Assembly (NCBI RefSeq): GCF_905475465.1
Contig: NC_062250.1
Coordinates: 8,454,501-8,518,500, forward strand
Direction: 5' to 3'
Source of the DNA: Pieris napi
Lineage: Eukaryota > Arthropoda > Insecta > Lepidoptera > Pieridae
Length of the DNA stretch: 64,000 nucleotides
Part shown: piece after piece, positions 1 through 10,330 of the stretch
Layout of the letters: each line of letters opens with the position of its first letter
Position numbering within the stretch: the stretch's first letter is position 1
Made by a program: the position numbers and the translations under genes
Notes under the pieces: generated by a model
The model's input: the letters and a program-made list of their open reading frames with translations, nothing else
Told to the model about the DNA's origin: nothing
The model's database searches: none

Positions 1-687
1 AATAATTTAATTTATTAAAGGAGTTATACTTAAAATTAATAGAGTCGAAGAATTAGAGTAGAATTATTAGAGTTATTAGAGTAGTAAATGCACAAATGGG
101 GTACTAGTAGTAGTACCCCATTTGTGCATATGTTTTGAACTAGCACCTAATTTTATCAAAGCAAAATAAATTAAATAAATAGGTACAGTAAATAAATCGT
201 ACACTACAGTAATAGGTACAGTATATAAATAGGTATAGTAATGTAGATACATTATAATATTATACTAAAGATATACTTAGTTTTAGATATGTATATGAAG
301 ATTTTACCCACGAATCAATGAATAATATGGTTATAATTTACAATAAACCCCACCAAACAAACAAAAGCAATTAGTGTTTGCCTAAATTGAGTTGCTAACG
401 CTCGCAATAACGTGACAACTGTCACGCAATAAAAGCTTTAACAAACATTGGAACGTGACAAACTGGTTGCTATCGGATATGGTCAATCCGAATGACAGGA
501 TATGAATTTTTAAATTAGTCTATAAGATAGATATTTGGAGATACTCGTACCCCAAAGGTTCATCACTTAGATTCAGTCATTGATAAGAATTATAGAACCA
601 TTACATTGGATTGTGGAAGACTCTGCCTGTAGCTGTGCCGTACTCGCAGACTAAATTTACCAATAAAATAAATAACAATTGTACCAA
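1..687. other. AT-rich non-coding flank left of the copia insertion
   Basis: I see no gene here. The stretch is AT-rich with short degenerate repeats around GGTACAGTA/GGTATAGTA at about 181-240, and one perfect hairpin listed separately. It is the pre-insertion host DNA left of the copia element. Confidence 0.6.
88..129. repeat. Perfect 19-bp-stem hairpin
   Basis: Positions 88-106 and 111-129 are exact reverse complements (arm begins ATGCACAAATGGGG), separated by the 4-base loop GTAG. No gene is next to it. It could be the core of a small foldback element or an extruding palindrome. No function can be assigned. Confidence 0.8.
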
Positions 688-692
688 TAAAC

Positions 693-851
693 TATTAGAG
701 GAAACTCTTTGGTAATTTGCATACATATTATATCGTCATAGTTCGTTATTGAAAGTTGGCGTTGCTATGGTCTTGTTATGTTTTTATATTGTCAATTATT
801 AATAAACTGGACTGCTGCACGCGACTACCGCTGCACACTTATAACCCAACA
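693..851 (+). repeat. 5' LTR of the copia element
   Basis: This 159-bp LTR matches 5068-5226 at all but two positions. It is preceded by the TAAAC target duplication. It must carry the element promoter and start the genomic RNA, but I cannot place the transcription start. Confidence 0.95.
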
Positions 852-853
852 AA

Positions 854-867
854 GGTTATGGGCCCAG
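854..867 (+). promoter_or_regulatory. Primer-binding site, internal initiator tRNA-Met type
   Basis: GGTTATGGGCCCAG begins three bases after the LTR. It is complementary to the anticodon-stem region of eukaryotic initiator tRNA-Met (CTGGGCCCATAACC), not to the 3' CCA end. Drosophila copia uses this kind of cleaved half-tRNA primer, so the same priming is inferred here. Confidence 0.9.
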
Positions 868-927
868 TCATAGTCCAGTAAATTAATAAAAAAAAAAGGG
901 GGAACTAGAGTGCTTAACCTAGTAACG

Positions 928-3900
928 ATGGCGAGTGTGCGGATAGAATTACTAAGCCGTGATAATTACGACTCATGGCGAATCCAGGCCCAGGCTCTAT
1001 TGATCAAGAGCGATGTGTGGGGCTATGTGGATGGTAGCATTAAGAAGCCAGCTGAGCCAGCAGAGGCGTTGCTTTGGGAAGCGGCGGATGCAAAGGCGAG
1101 AGCGGAGATTATTCTCTCAATTAGTCCAGGTGAGCTACGACACATTAAGGGGACGAGTACGTCGCGAGAATGTTGGTTCAAATTAGAAAGCATCTTCGCG
1201 TCTTCGGGTCCCGCTAAGAAAGCGACACTGTTAAAGCAGCTCATATTACACAAGATGTGTGAGGAGGACGACATGCGTGAATATCTGTTAAGCTTCTTTG
1301 AAGCCAAAGAAAAGTTACTAGACATGGACATAAATATAAATAATGATCTTGCATCTATTATTTTACTCTATAGTCTGCCCCCAAGTTATGAGAACTTTAG
1401 ATGTGCGATGGAGACTAGAGATTCATTGCCAGACCCGAATTCTTTGAAAGTTAAAATTCTTGAAGAAGATGCCTCTAGGCGACAGCAAAGGAAGGAGACA
1501 GAGAGGGGGTCGTCAGCAATGTTCGCTAGGAGAAAAACCACGAAGAGTTCTACATCTAAAAATCCGCAGAATTATAAACCGGATCAAGCGTTTAAATTTA
1601 AATGTTACAGATGTCATAAATTTGGGCATAAAGCTTCGGAATGCCCGTGTAAAGGAACAAGGCAGGACTCAAAATGTGTTAGTGAGTTAGGTGCTAGTGA
1701 GAATTTTAACTCATGTGTTCTATCTGTTTCAGAGTGTAACGGAGTGATTGGTTCGGGATGTGGAGGAAACTGGCTCATAGATAGTGGGTGTACATCGCAC
1801 CTTTGTAGATCGAAAGGAAAATTTGACACCTTGACAAATTGCAGTAGTAAGTTAAGTTTGGCCACCAATGTGAGTACATTTGCAAAAGGTAAAGGAACTG
1901 TGAGTTTGAATGGGGAGGTTCCGATTAAACTATCAGACACTTTATATGTTCCCGATTTGCGATGCAACTTAATTTCCGTATCTAAAATTACAAGCAAAGG
2001 TTTTAATGTAACTTTTAAGAAAGATTCAGCTTATGTAACCGATTCTGAAGGGAATATTAAGTTCATAGCAGATCGAAAAAACAACCTTTATTATATGCGG
2101 GAGGGCCATGCTTCTGTTTCTGCGATTTCCGAAACTAAGAACGATTTACTATCCTGGCACGAACGTTTAGGTCACTTAAATGTGAAGGATTTAATAAAAG
2201 TATTAGGTCATGTGGGCATTAAAGTTGATATGTCAAATATAAATATTTTATACGACTGTAAGTATTGTGTGCAGGGTAAGATGACTTCTTTCCCATTTTC
2301 CAAGTCGAGTGGACCATGTGACGAAAAACTGTCCATCATCCATTCCGATGTAGTTGGGCCAATTCGAAATGAAACTGTCGGTGGTGCAAAATATTTTGTC
2401 ACGTTTATTGACGATTGTACTAGATGGTGCGAAGTTTACTTACTGAAGAGTAAGAGTGGTGTTCTGGAATGTTTCAAAGAATACAAGAGCTATGTTGAGA
2501 ACCTTACCGCTAAGAGAATAAAGTATTTACAAACTGATAACGGTGGAGAATACTGTAATAATAAGTTTGATCAATTCCTGAAACAAGAGGGGATAATAAG
2601 AAGACTGACTATACCTCAAACCCCACAGCAGAATGGCGTAGCAGAACGAATGAACAGGACATTAGTTGAAATGGCTAGGTGTATGTTACTTTCATCTAAT
2701 CTCTCAGCAGGTATTTGGGGAGATGCTGTATTGGTGGCATGTCATATTAGGAATCGTTGTCCCACGAGTAGTTTGGGTGGTACAATTCCGTACGAGAAGT
2801 GGTTTGGCTCTCCAGTGAAGATTGAGTATCTTCAGAAGTTTGGAGCTGAAGTTTATGTTCTAGACAAGAGTCCAACCAAGGACAAATTTGCTGCCAGAAG
2901 TGTCAATGGAATATTTATTGGATATCCAATGAACCAAAAGGGATATAAGGTATGGATACCAGTAGACCATAAAACCATTATAGCTAGGGATGTGAAATTC
3001 TGCAAGACGAGGCTCGATACTAATGATGACAGGAAATCGGCAATTACTCATGATCCTTTTCAGCTAGATCAATTTTCTGCTGATGTTGATACACCGAAGC
3101 CGAAATATGTAGAGGTGGACGTAATACCAAGTACATCTTATTCAGGAACTCGAGAAATGATCGTGGAGACGACTGATTCACCCCTTGGTTCACCTTCTCT
3201 ATGTCATGAGGAAGATAGTGAAATAACGCAAGCTGATACAGAGGTAACGTATAAGAGAGGTCCCGGAAGACCAAAACTTCAGAAAGGCCAAGTTGGCCGA
3301 CCTAAGAAGGTCTATAAAATGATACCCAATGATAATAATGGCCGTGCAGAAGAAACTTTACCTGAGGATGTTGCGTTGACTGTGGAAACTTCCTTAGGGG
3401 ATGCCCTAAGTAGCGCTGAACGTGCTCTATGGGAGGAAGCAATATTGTCTGAGGTCAAAAGTCTTGTAAAAAATGAAACATGGGAAATTGTTCAAAAGCC
3501 GAGAAATCGAAAAGCGGTAGGATGCCGATATGTATTGACAACGAAGCTTAACGTTGACAAAACCGAGAAGAAGAAAGCACGGTTGGTAGCCAAGGGCTAC
3601 AGTCAACGATATGGCATCGATTACCGAAACACTTTTTCACCTGTCGTCCGACTAGACACGGTAAGACTGCTTACAGCGCTCGCGGTTGAATTAGACATGG
3701 AGATACACCAGTTGGATATCAATACTGCATATCTGAATGGATATCTTGACGAGGAAATTTATATGGAGGTTCCAGAATTGTTGACAGAGTGCTTAGGTAG
3801 AATTATTAAAGAAGAAAGAGACGAAAGCTTAAAAGAGCAGGCTCGTAAGATGTTAAATGATCTGAAGACAGGTGGAGATGTATGTCGATTGAAGAAATCA

Positions 3901-4989
3901 CTGTATGGCTTGAAACAAGCTGGACGTCAATGGAACAAAAGACTTGACAATAAATTGAAGTCAATGCATTTTAAACAGTCTTTGAAGGAACCGTGTCTCT
4001 ACTATTTGGACGGTAACTCCATTGATACGTCTATATACTTAGCGGTTTATGTTGATGATTTACTGATAGTTTCACGCAATAAAGGTCTCATACAATCTTT
4101 CAAAGATGAACTTTCCAAAGAGTTTGATTTAAAAGACTATGGACTGGCGAAATATATTTTAGGCATTGACATTGTCAAAAATGAGTATGCCACGAAACTG
4201 TCACAACAAAAATATATTAATGATTTGATGATAAAATTCGGCATGGAGAATTGTAAAGAAACAGTGACCACGCCGATGGAGGTGAATTTTAGACCCGATG
4301 GTTCACAAATTCCGCTGGAGAAGGAATGTCCATATAGAGAATTAATCGGAAGCTTGATTTATCTTTCAGCAGGAACTCGTCCGGATATCACACACGCCGT
4401 GACAAGATTAGCAGCGTTTTGTGATAATCCTGGACAGATACAGTGGAATGCGGTGAAAAGATTACTTCGTTATCTTAAGAGGACAGCCGATTATGGACTG
4501 ATTTATCGAAAAACAGGTAAGAGCTTAATTGGTTATTCGGATGCTGACTGGGCAAATTGTCCTATAGATAGGAAGTCATACTCCGGGTATGCTTTTTTGT
4601 TAGGAGGGGCTGCGATTTCATGGAAATCCCAGAAACAGAAATGCGTAGCAACTTCAACGTGCGAAGCCGAATATATTAGTTTAAATTTGGCGATAAAAGA
4701 GGCAGTTTACCTGAATAGTCTTATGAAAGAGATAGGGTTGCGCGATTTCGGGAACATAGTGTTGTACTGCGATAATCAAGGTGCCTTATTTCTATCGGAG
4801 GATCCAGTCTTCCACGCCCGAACTAAACATTTCGATATTCAATATTATTTTATAAAAAGTGTTTTAAGGGAGAATACTGACATACAATTATCGTATGTGT
4901 CTACCGAGGAGATGGCGGCGGATGTGCTAACAAAAGCTTTACAAAGACAGAAACATTACCGCTGCATCTCAATGTTAGGTGTAGATTAA
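928..4989 (+). CDS. Copia Gag-Pol polyprotein (1353 aa)
   Basis: This is the complete retrotransposon polyprotein that packages, cuts, reverse-transcribes and integrates the element. The open frame extends up to a GTG at 910, but the first ATG is at 928 (MASVRIELL), which I take as the start. Domains in order, numbered from that Met: a Gag/UBN2-like region (about 1-210); a CX2CX4HX4C zinc knuckle (226-239); aspartic protease with DSG at 285-287; a GAG-pre-integrase segment containing WHERLGHL; integrase with D474, D537 and E573 (D-35-E spacing); a linker with two AT-hook-like motifs (about 774-794); reverse transcriptase with YVDD at 1041-1044; and RNase H with D1205 and E1246. No stop or frameshift is present. 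Gag and Pol share one frame as in copia, so the Gag:Pol ratio must be set by another means, such as splicing or proteolysis. Confidence 0.96.
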   Translation: MASVRIELLSRDNYDSWRIQAQALLIKSDVWGYVDGSIKKPAEPAEALLWEAADAKARAEIILSISPGELRHIKGTSTSRECWFKLESIFASSGPAKKATLLKQLILHKMCEEDDMREYLLSFFEAKEKLLDMDININNDLASIILLYSLPPSYENFRCAMETRDSLPDPNSLKVKILEEDASRRQQRKETERGSSAMFARRKTTKSSTSKNPQNYKPDQAFKFKCYRCHKFGHKASECPCKGTRQDSKCVSELGASENFNSCVLSVSECNGVIGSGCGGNWLIDSGCTSHLCRSKGKFDTLTNCSSKLSLATNVSTFAKGKGTVSLNGEVPIKLSDTLYVPDLRCNLISVSKITSKGFNVTFKKDSAYVTDSEGNIKFIADRKNNLYYMREGHASVSAISETKNDLLSWHERLGHLNVKDLIKVLGHVGIKVDMSNINILYDCKYCVQGKMTSFPFSKSSGPCDEKLSIIHSDVVGPIRNETVGGAKYFVTFIDDCTRWCEVYLLKSKSGVLECFKEYKSYVENLTAKRIKYLQTDNGGEYCNNKFDQFLKQEGIIRRLTIPQTPQQNGVAERMNRTLVEMARCMLLSSNLSAGIWGDAVLVACHIRNRCPTSSLGGTIPYEKWFGSPVKIEYLQKFGAEVYVLDKSPTKDKFAARSVNGIFIGYPMNQKGYKVWIPVDHKTIIARDVKFCKTRLDTNDDRKSAITHDPFQLDQFSADVDTPKPKYVEVDVIPSTSYSGTREMIVETTDSPLGSPSLCHEEDSEITQADTEVTYKRGPGRPKLQKGQVGRPKKVYKMIPNDNNGRAEETLPEDVALTVETSLGDALSSAERALWEEAILSEVKSLVKNETWEIVQKPRNRKAVGCRYVLTTKLNVDKTEKKKARLVAKGYSQRYGIDYRNTFSPVVRLDTVRLLTALAVELDMEIHQLDINTAYLNGYLDEEIYMEVPELLTECLGRIIKEERDESLKEQARKMLNDLKTGGDVCRLKKSLYGLKQAGRQWNKRLDNKLKSMHFKQSLKEPCLYYLDGNSIDTSIYLAVYVDDLLIVSRNKGLIQSFKDELSKEFDLKDYGLAKYILGIDIVKNEYATKLSQQKYINDLMIKFGMENCKETVTTPMEVNFRPDGSQIPLEKECPYRELIGSLIYLSAGTRPDITHAVTRLAAFCDNPGQIQWNAVKRLLRYLKRTADYGLIYRKTGKSLIGYSDADWANCPIDRKSYSGYAFLLGGAAISWKSQKQKCVATSTCEAEYISLNLAIKEAVYLNSLMKEIGLRDFGNIVLYCDNQGALFLSEDPVFHARTKHFDIQYYFIKSVLRENTDIQLSYVSTEEMAADVLTKALQRQKHYRCISMLGVD

Positions 4990-5054
4990 GATTGCATGTC
5001 TGTATATTTTTGTAATGACTATTTAGTACATATTTGTTGTTAAATGTGTATGCA

Positions 5055-5067
5055 AATCAAGGGGGTG
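5055..5067 (+). promoter_or_regulatory. Polypurine tract of the copia element
   Basis: AAATCAAGGGGG with a short spacer lies directly before the 3' LTR. Plus-strand DNA synthesis of LTR elements starts from such a purine run. Confidence 0.75.
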
Positions 5068-5226
5068 TATTAGAGGAAACTCTTTGGTAATTTGCATACA
5101 TATTATATCGTCATAGTTCGTTATTTAAAGTTGGCGTTGCTATGGTCTTGTTATGTTTTTATATTGTCAATTATTAATAAACTGGACTGCTACACGCGAC
5201 TACCGCTGCACACTTATAACCCAACA
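5068..5226 (+). repeat. 3' LTR of the copia element
   Basis: This 159-bp LTR is followed by the second TAAAC target duplication (5227-5231). It differs from the 5' LTR by T for G within the GTTATT(G/T)AAAG stretch and A for G within CTGCT(G/A)CACG. Confidence 0.95.
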
Positions 5227-5231
5227 TAAAC

Positions 5232-5843
5232 CTTATACTTATAATGAGTAGTTTGGTGTAGTTTTAAATTCTGTATTGTATTTTTATTTTTATATTATTT
5301 ATTGGTTGTCTGGAGGAAACTGCTTTTAGCCGTTTCATTTTATATTTTTCCCGTTTTGTACTGTATTTTGTGATGTTAATTAAGCGTTATTATTACATTT
5401 ATTACCACGAATAGGTATTTATATCCAAAATTCTTAAAGTAATCAATGTAACTATATTAATTAAATGAATAGAATAAATATGTAAATTATTCGTTTAAAG
5501 ATTGAAATACACCAATTACTTACTAAGTATGTTTAACTTTGTTAACGTGGAAAAAGAACAGCGCAGTTTAAAAGATCAAAGATCATACGCCGTACAGCGA
5601 CCCGGTTTCATATTATGTTATACATTAATCTTTCTCTTGAATTAAATTGTTTATTAATGACTACCGCATTAGAAACCGTTGTTTAGACGTGGGTATGGCT
5701 AAAAGCAACATTGTTCATACATTATTGAAATAAAATTTGAAAGTATAAAATCAATTACTACTGGACCGATTTCAAATTTTACCATATGAGTTCTATATTT
5801 TCCTTGAGTATCCTAAATTTGTTAAAACAGCATTACCAACCAA
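5232..5843. other. Non-coding stretch, nothing recognised
   Basis: AT-rich DNA without a convincing reading frame, RNA gene or repeat boundary. It separates the copia insertion from the next small transposon. Confidence 0.5.
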
Positions 5844-5844
5844 G

Positions 5845-6128
5845 GGAGCGTTCAAGTATTACGTAACGAATTTGAGGGGGGTTGGGGGGGGGGGCGCCTT
5901 TTTGTTATACGTTACGTTGCGGGGAGAGGATTAAATTATACATTATTGTTAATATTATTTTCGACTTTCCATTACTTTACACCACATAATGGTAACTTTT
6001 AGGTATAAAGAGTCACGAAACGTTTTATTATATACTTGGGTGCAGAAAAACGTGACGGCGTGTTACATGGGGGGGGGGGGTTTGCCAATAATCTCCAAAA
6101 ATTGCGTGACGTAATACTTGAACGCTCC
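5845..6128. mobile_element. MITE with 20-bp TIR and CCAAG target duplication
   Basis: The ends GGAGCGTTCAAGTATTACGT and its reverse complement face each other, with weaker pairing continuing about 10 bp inward. They are flanked by CCAAG at 5840-5844 and 6129-6133. The 284-bp interior holds two long G runs and no coding capacity. This is a non-autonomous DNA transposon. The superfamily is not assigned, though a 5-bp duplication is what the boundaries show. Confidence 0.8.
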
Positions 6129-6133
6129 CCAAG

Positions 6134-7680
6134 GAAGGGAAGCAATGACTTTTCCATTACTTGAAATGTGTTATATACTAAACGGGTTTTAGATTGGCTT
6201 TAGTCTAGTTTCGGAAACATTTGGTATAAATGTCGTCATAATAAAGAACGTATTCTCCGCTCTAGGCTTTTACGGCCTATAAAATGTCAATAGAACTTGT
6301 TATGCCTTCACGGTTTTTTCCATTTATAATAAACGAACGATAAATAATATTCCAATTAACTTTATTCGTAGAATAACATTCTTATAGCATACCTTTGCAG
6401 TGGGCGTTGCAGAAACATTCAAAAGTATTAACTTAAAAAAAACAGCATAATATAGACACGATGCTAAAAAGCTTACGAAAGCTTCTTTTCTGAAGTACCC
6501 TAACTAGTATTGGATTAGTTACACATGACGTTTTATATTTATAGATACCTCTAAATGAGGGCCCTATTTCCATACTTATTTCCATACCTATTGGAAACCT
6601 ATATAGGGGTCTATAAAGAAATTTTTACCCACAATCGTGTTGCTATTTAGTAGTGTTTTTCAGATATTTTAGATACTATGTATATTGTATATACTCAAAA
6701 AAACATATGTAATTTTCCAATCTTTTAGTCGTATTATATATGCATTTCTTGGAAACTGCGGCAAATGTAAAATAGTCCTAAAAACTTAAACTATTATTCA
6801 TACAATTCCTACTGCATTCTAATATCCAAATCTCTAACTCGTGCCCAATGGAGATCCGTCCTAAATCCCTGACATGTCGGCTTCACATTGAAATCCTAAC
6901 GGACAGACTCTTGAGCATTGCAATTGTTAAAAATAGCTGAAAAGGGTTTTGTGCCGCTTATCACCGATTATTGAATACGGAATTTAGGAAACATATAACT
7001 TTATTAAACTTACTGAAACCAAAGAAAAACCATCGGATACGATTAACCGTGCATTGTTTAATGTTTCAGCAACAACAAAGGTGGAACGCCTTCCATAAAC
7101 GGGGTGATTGTCACTCCATCACTATTCTCAGAGTTGTTTTTTAAGACCTACCAGTACTTAGGCCTTTTCATGAGTAGTATCGATTATATTCCTAGTGGTT
7201 AATCGAATTGAAAGCTCAATAACATGCCCTATGTGTCTTTAAAGCACTCGGTAAATACCTACGGGTGACTACGGCTGTTCATTTTTTACCTAATTAAGAT
7301 AGAAATATTGTTTATTAATATTTCATTAAGACTTTATACTTAATTGCACAAACGAACAATAATAAATGATCTTAATCTGTTTATAAATCAAGATACATTA
7401 AATATCTAATATCATTTGAATAGTCTTTTCAAAATAGGATTCATTCAATCGACAAGCATTGTTGTGTTTAATTAACAAATGTCTCGAAGATTTTCTATTG
7501 TGTTGTTATACAATGCACATTTTTCATTTTGTTTAAGAACTTTATAAGCTCGCGAAAGCTTTATGTAAATCATCACAAATAATTAAATATTTGTGCTTAT
7601 ATATTGCGATTTTATATGTATATGAGTTCTTGGCTTCAGATTACATCTGTTTGATTGTTTTTTTTATAGAAATTAAAAGT
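6134..7680. other. Non-coding stretch, no gene supported
   Basis: AT-rich. A frame open from about 6780 to 6950 and a coding-looking segment after a TTTCAG at about 7070 were examined, but neither has a partner exon, a recognisable domain or a usable donor site. Nothing else was recognised. Confidence 0.45.
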
Positions 7681-7684
7681 ACAG

Positions 7685-7935
7685 GAGGCGTACGGCTGAT
7701 AACAATCCCCAATTAAACTGGTTTCTTAAGATTTTTGAAGTTATACTTCTTTAGGCGCGTTATGAAAAATTTGAGAGTGAAATTTTATGATGCGCGCGCA
7801 AAATTATCAGTATGAAGTTGAGCGTGCGCGAGCGAGATGGAAATAAGACAATCTACAAGTAAAAATAAATAAAATATGCGTGAAGTTAGCAGCTATGCCA
7901 AGAATTTTGAATGACCATAATGACTTTTGTAGACC
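7685..7935. repeat. Probable interspersed repeat with GCGCGCG-rich core
   Basis: This segment contains TTTAGGCGCGTTATG, GATGCGCGCGC and GAGCGTGCGCGAGCGAG within AT-rich surroundings. The composition differs sharply from its flanks and resembles dispersed Lepidoptera repeats. I cannot define termini or a class. Confidence 0.35.
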
Positions 7936-8039
7936 TTTTAAACAAATAAAGGAGTTTTAATTATTTTTTCAAAGAAATTTAGCAATGCTTTTTCACAAAG
8001 ACCTATTGTTACTTAGTTAAAAGGTTTTGAAACATACCT

Positions 8040-8150
8040 AGTTATTAAATTGAATGAATAATATAATAAAATAATAAATAAAAATAATAATTATTATTAT
8101 TAATGTACGTTAAATATTTATTATTAATTATTTATTATTAAAAAAAAAAT
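8040..8150. repeat. AAT/ATT low-complexity tract
   Basis: Runs of AATAAT and ATTATT in both orientations form a nearly pure A/T tract that could fold back on itself. It lies just left of the CAAGAC-rich repeat. Confidence 0.7.
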
Positions 8151-8198
8151 AAAGATACCAAAGAAGTAAAACTTCTTACGCGCGTACATAAGTACACT

Positions 8199-8365
8199 AG
8201 TGTTGCCCAAAATCGGTCTTGGTCTTGCAGTCTTGGTCTTGTTCTTGCGTTTTTGCAAGACCAAGACCAATACCAAGACCGCCTTATTATAGCAAGACCA
8301 ATACCAAGACTGAACCCTGCAAGACTTGAGCAAGACAATACTTAAGCCTGCAAGACTCTTGCGTC
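8199..8365 (+). repeat. CAAGAC-rich repeat, copy 1
   Basis: The segment starts AGTGTTGCCCAAA and is built largely of the hexamer CAAGAC or its complement GTCTTG, first on one strand and then on the other, so it can fold back. A second copy in the opposite orientation at about 11625-11789 ends with the reverse complement TTTGGGCAACACT. The shared terminus shows a dispersed family rather than a simple satellite. Confidence 0.75.
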
Positions 8366-8831
8366 TTGCAGTTAAGACAAACTGAGATTTGGGCGTTATT
8401 AAGTAGGTATTTGGTTTCAATCCCGATTTTGAGAAACGTTCCCCAGTATCAAAACCGTAGGTATCACAAATCATAACACTAAACTAAGGGCTGCAGTTGT
8501 ATTTGTAATTGGCAACGTGCCGCTCGTCTGAAAGCACCCTGAAACGTATTGTATTGATTAGGTAGGTAAGTACTTATTATATTTCAACAATTTATTAAGT
8601 AGGTAGCGTGTTAATACTCACAAATCTGTTCCCTAATAACTTTCTAGCAAAGTTCATACCTTGTAGGTATCTACCTATAATAATATGTTATGCTTGTTTA
8701 TGTCTAATGTGCAGATCTAACGTTAGTACTCGTAGGTTGGTGTGTGCTTAAAATTATAGTTAACAAAATTATATAAACATCATGTAGGTGTGAAACTTAT
8801 GTTTCAAAGTTTATATTATTCTTCTATTTAG
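8366..8831. other. Non-coding stretch / possible intron end
   Basis: No gene is seen. If the exon at 8832 is real, this is the 3' part of its upstream intron. It ends in a pyrimidine-rich tract, TTATTCTTCTATTTAG. Confidence 0.4.
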
Positions 8832-8977
8832 CAAAATTTAAAACTAACAGCGAGTCGAGTAGGTCTAGTAACAGTTTCTACGGCAGCCAATATTATGGTA
8901 CAGACGCCAGCACATCAAGCTACTACAATCTATCAAATTTCTTCAACAGATTTTCAAGTTTATCGCTAAAGAATTAA
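8832..8977 (+). CDS. Candidate terminal exon of an unknown Ser/Tyr-rich protein
   Basis: A good 3' splice site (TTCTTCTATTTAG) ends at 8831. After two bases completing a codon, 47 sense codons run to TAA at 8975-8977. The peptide starts KFKTNSESSRSSN, continues with FYGSQYYGTD and ends FSSLSLKN. It is rich in Ser, Asn, Tyr and Phe and has no Cys. Codons are clearly richer in G/C than the flanks. The exon contains no Met, so it is invisible to start-based ORF calls. It would be the C-terminal tail of a gene whose earlier exons lie upstream, possibly beyond the copia insertion, which would then sit in an intron. The function is unknown. A receptor tail is one possibility but nothing proves it. 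Chance open reading cannot be excluded. Confidence 0.45.
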
Positions 8978-9600
8978 GGTTCAAAGTTGATTGGGGAAAT
9001 GTGACGTTCTGCGAATAAACTGTTGGTCGGTCGGTGTATTAAATACCTACTTATTTGATAATTTACCGACAAAGACGCCGCGGTTTGCAACAAGTGTAAC
9101 ACAGCATTTGACACTGAGCGCCGCATTCGCCGACAGGTTCGCCGCCGGACAGAGGCACACAAATTTTTACCTATTTTGGTAGGGTTGGTATAGGAGTATA
9201 AAATTAAATGACCTTGAAGATGTCCCAGCAGTAGGTAGGTATAAATTGAATGCTCTGAGTTTTTTTTATTTAAATACATTCTCACACTGGCTTGAATTCG
9301 AACACTACAGCGTTAAAAGCTGTCGGGCGAGATGATAATTAATAACTAAGTAGGTATTGCATCTATTGAATTGCGAATATTTTGATTTCGAAATAATCAT
9401 TGTTAATATCGGTAAATGATAGATAGTGAGTGATACCTAGGTACTAAAATGTGAGCAGCAAGATTGAAAAGTGTATATGCCATGTCAGTGCTTTCAATAA
9501 GTTTATTTTAAAAAAGCTCTCTAGTAAGATTTAGAGTTTACCATTCAATTACACACAACATATTATTGAAAAACAAAAATTATGAAAAAGATATTTAGAC
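8978..9600. other. Non-coding stretch with a GC-rich patch
   Basis: After the candidate stop codon there is AATAAA at about 9015. Positions 9075-9165 are unusually GC-rich, with several CGCCG motifs, and are open on both strands over a short distance. I cannot assign a gene. Confidence 0.4.
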
Positions 9601-9610
9601 TGAGTACTTA

Positions 9611-10327
9611 GGGTCGATTCGACCAAACAAGAGTAAATCTTAATCTTAGAATAAATCGTCAGTTAATCGAGAGTAAATAAATTTTACGTTTTACCAACTA
9701 CAAATTCTAAGAATAGTGGGCTTATTCGGGAATTGCAACTATACCGCCGTTTCGCACGGAATAACAGCTATTCCTAGAATAATTTAATGGCGTCAGTCAG
9801 TCCAATCAGCTGATTTCTGTCATTTCACAAATATGTATTCTGTGTTTTAATTTCAAGTCAACGCAACGCACTAAATTAATAGTCTGGCATTGTATAATGA
9901 AACGTTTAAACAATTTAGTATTTATTTATTTATTTTTAGATTTTTTATTTTCTATAATATTAGAATGAAATTCAACTAGGCTCAAGAGAAGTTCCTTTTT
10001 AGACGAAAGCCTCAAACAAACAAGAAATAAAAACTTTTTGTTGTCGTTTGACACCTGTTAAAAGCTACTTTTTCACACTATAATACGGCAAAATCGAGTT
10101 GACATGATGTATGCTCTTACACTGTCCCGTTGTAGAATAACATTTATTTGCCCAGTTTTATTTTCGTTCACCATTTTCTTGCTATTCGCGTATTGTTATT
10201 CCTAGCGCAATTATACTATCGATTACGTGGACAAACGACTATGGATTTACTCGAGATTAAAATCATGGAATAGATTATTCTTGGTATAGTTACTCGTGTA
10301 TAAATTGAAGTTTGGTCGAATCGACCC
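9611..10327. mobile_element. DNA transposon remnant with 18-bp TIR and TTA duplication (PIF/Harbinger-like)
   Basis: GGGTCGATTCGACCAAAC at 9611-9628 is exactly inverted at 10310-10327, and both ends are flanked by TTA. A 3-bp TTA/TAA duplication together with TIRs starting GGG fits PIF/Harbinger. The 717-bp interior has no transposase frame, so it is non-autonomous. Further imperfect pairing (AGAATAA-type stretches) continues inside the TIRs. Confidence 0.8.
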
Positions 10328-10330
10328 TTA

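Larger units (their letters stand above)
693..5226 (+). mobile_element. Complete Ty1/copia LTR retrotransposon
   Basis: The element has two 159-bp LTRs (693-851 and 5068-5226) that begin TATTAGAGG and end CCCAACA. They differ at two positions that I can see (a G/T and a G/A). It is flanked by the 5-bp duplication TAAAC (688-692 and 5227-5231). Just inside the left LTR is a primer-binding site, and just before the right LTR a purine/G-rich tract. One uninterrupted Gag-Pol frame lies between. Low LTR divergence and an intact frame mean a recent insertion, and the copy may still be able to transpose. Drosophila copia is the closest well-known relative in layout (single Gag-Pol frame, internal tRNA-iMet priming), but its LTRs are longer (276 bp). 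Confidence 0.96.

Noticed and set aside
910..912. GTG start for the copia polyprotein
   Set aside because: Eukaryotic translation would use the ATG at 928, six codons later, which begins a normal Gag N-terminus.
6779..6950. 57-codon open stretch on +
   Set aside because: No Met-based start, splice support or recognisable motif; the length is compatible with chance.
7070..7145. Coding-looking segment after TTTCAG
   Set aside because: No donor or stop context to make an exon and no similarity recognised.
8124..8474. 116-codon minus strand frame
   Set aside because: It runs through A/T runs and the CAAGAC repeat; composition follows the repeat, not a protein.
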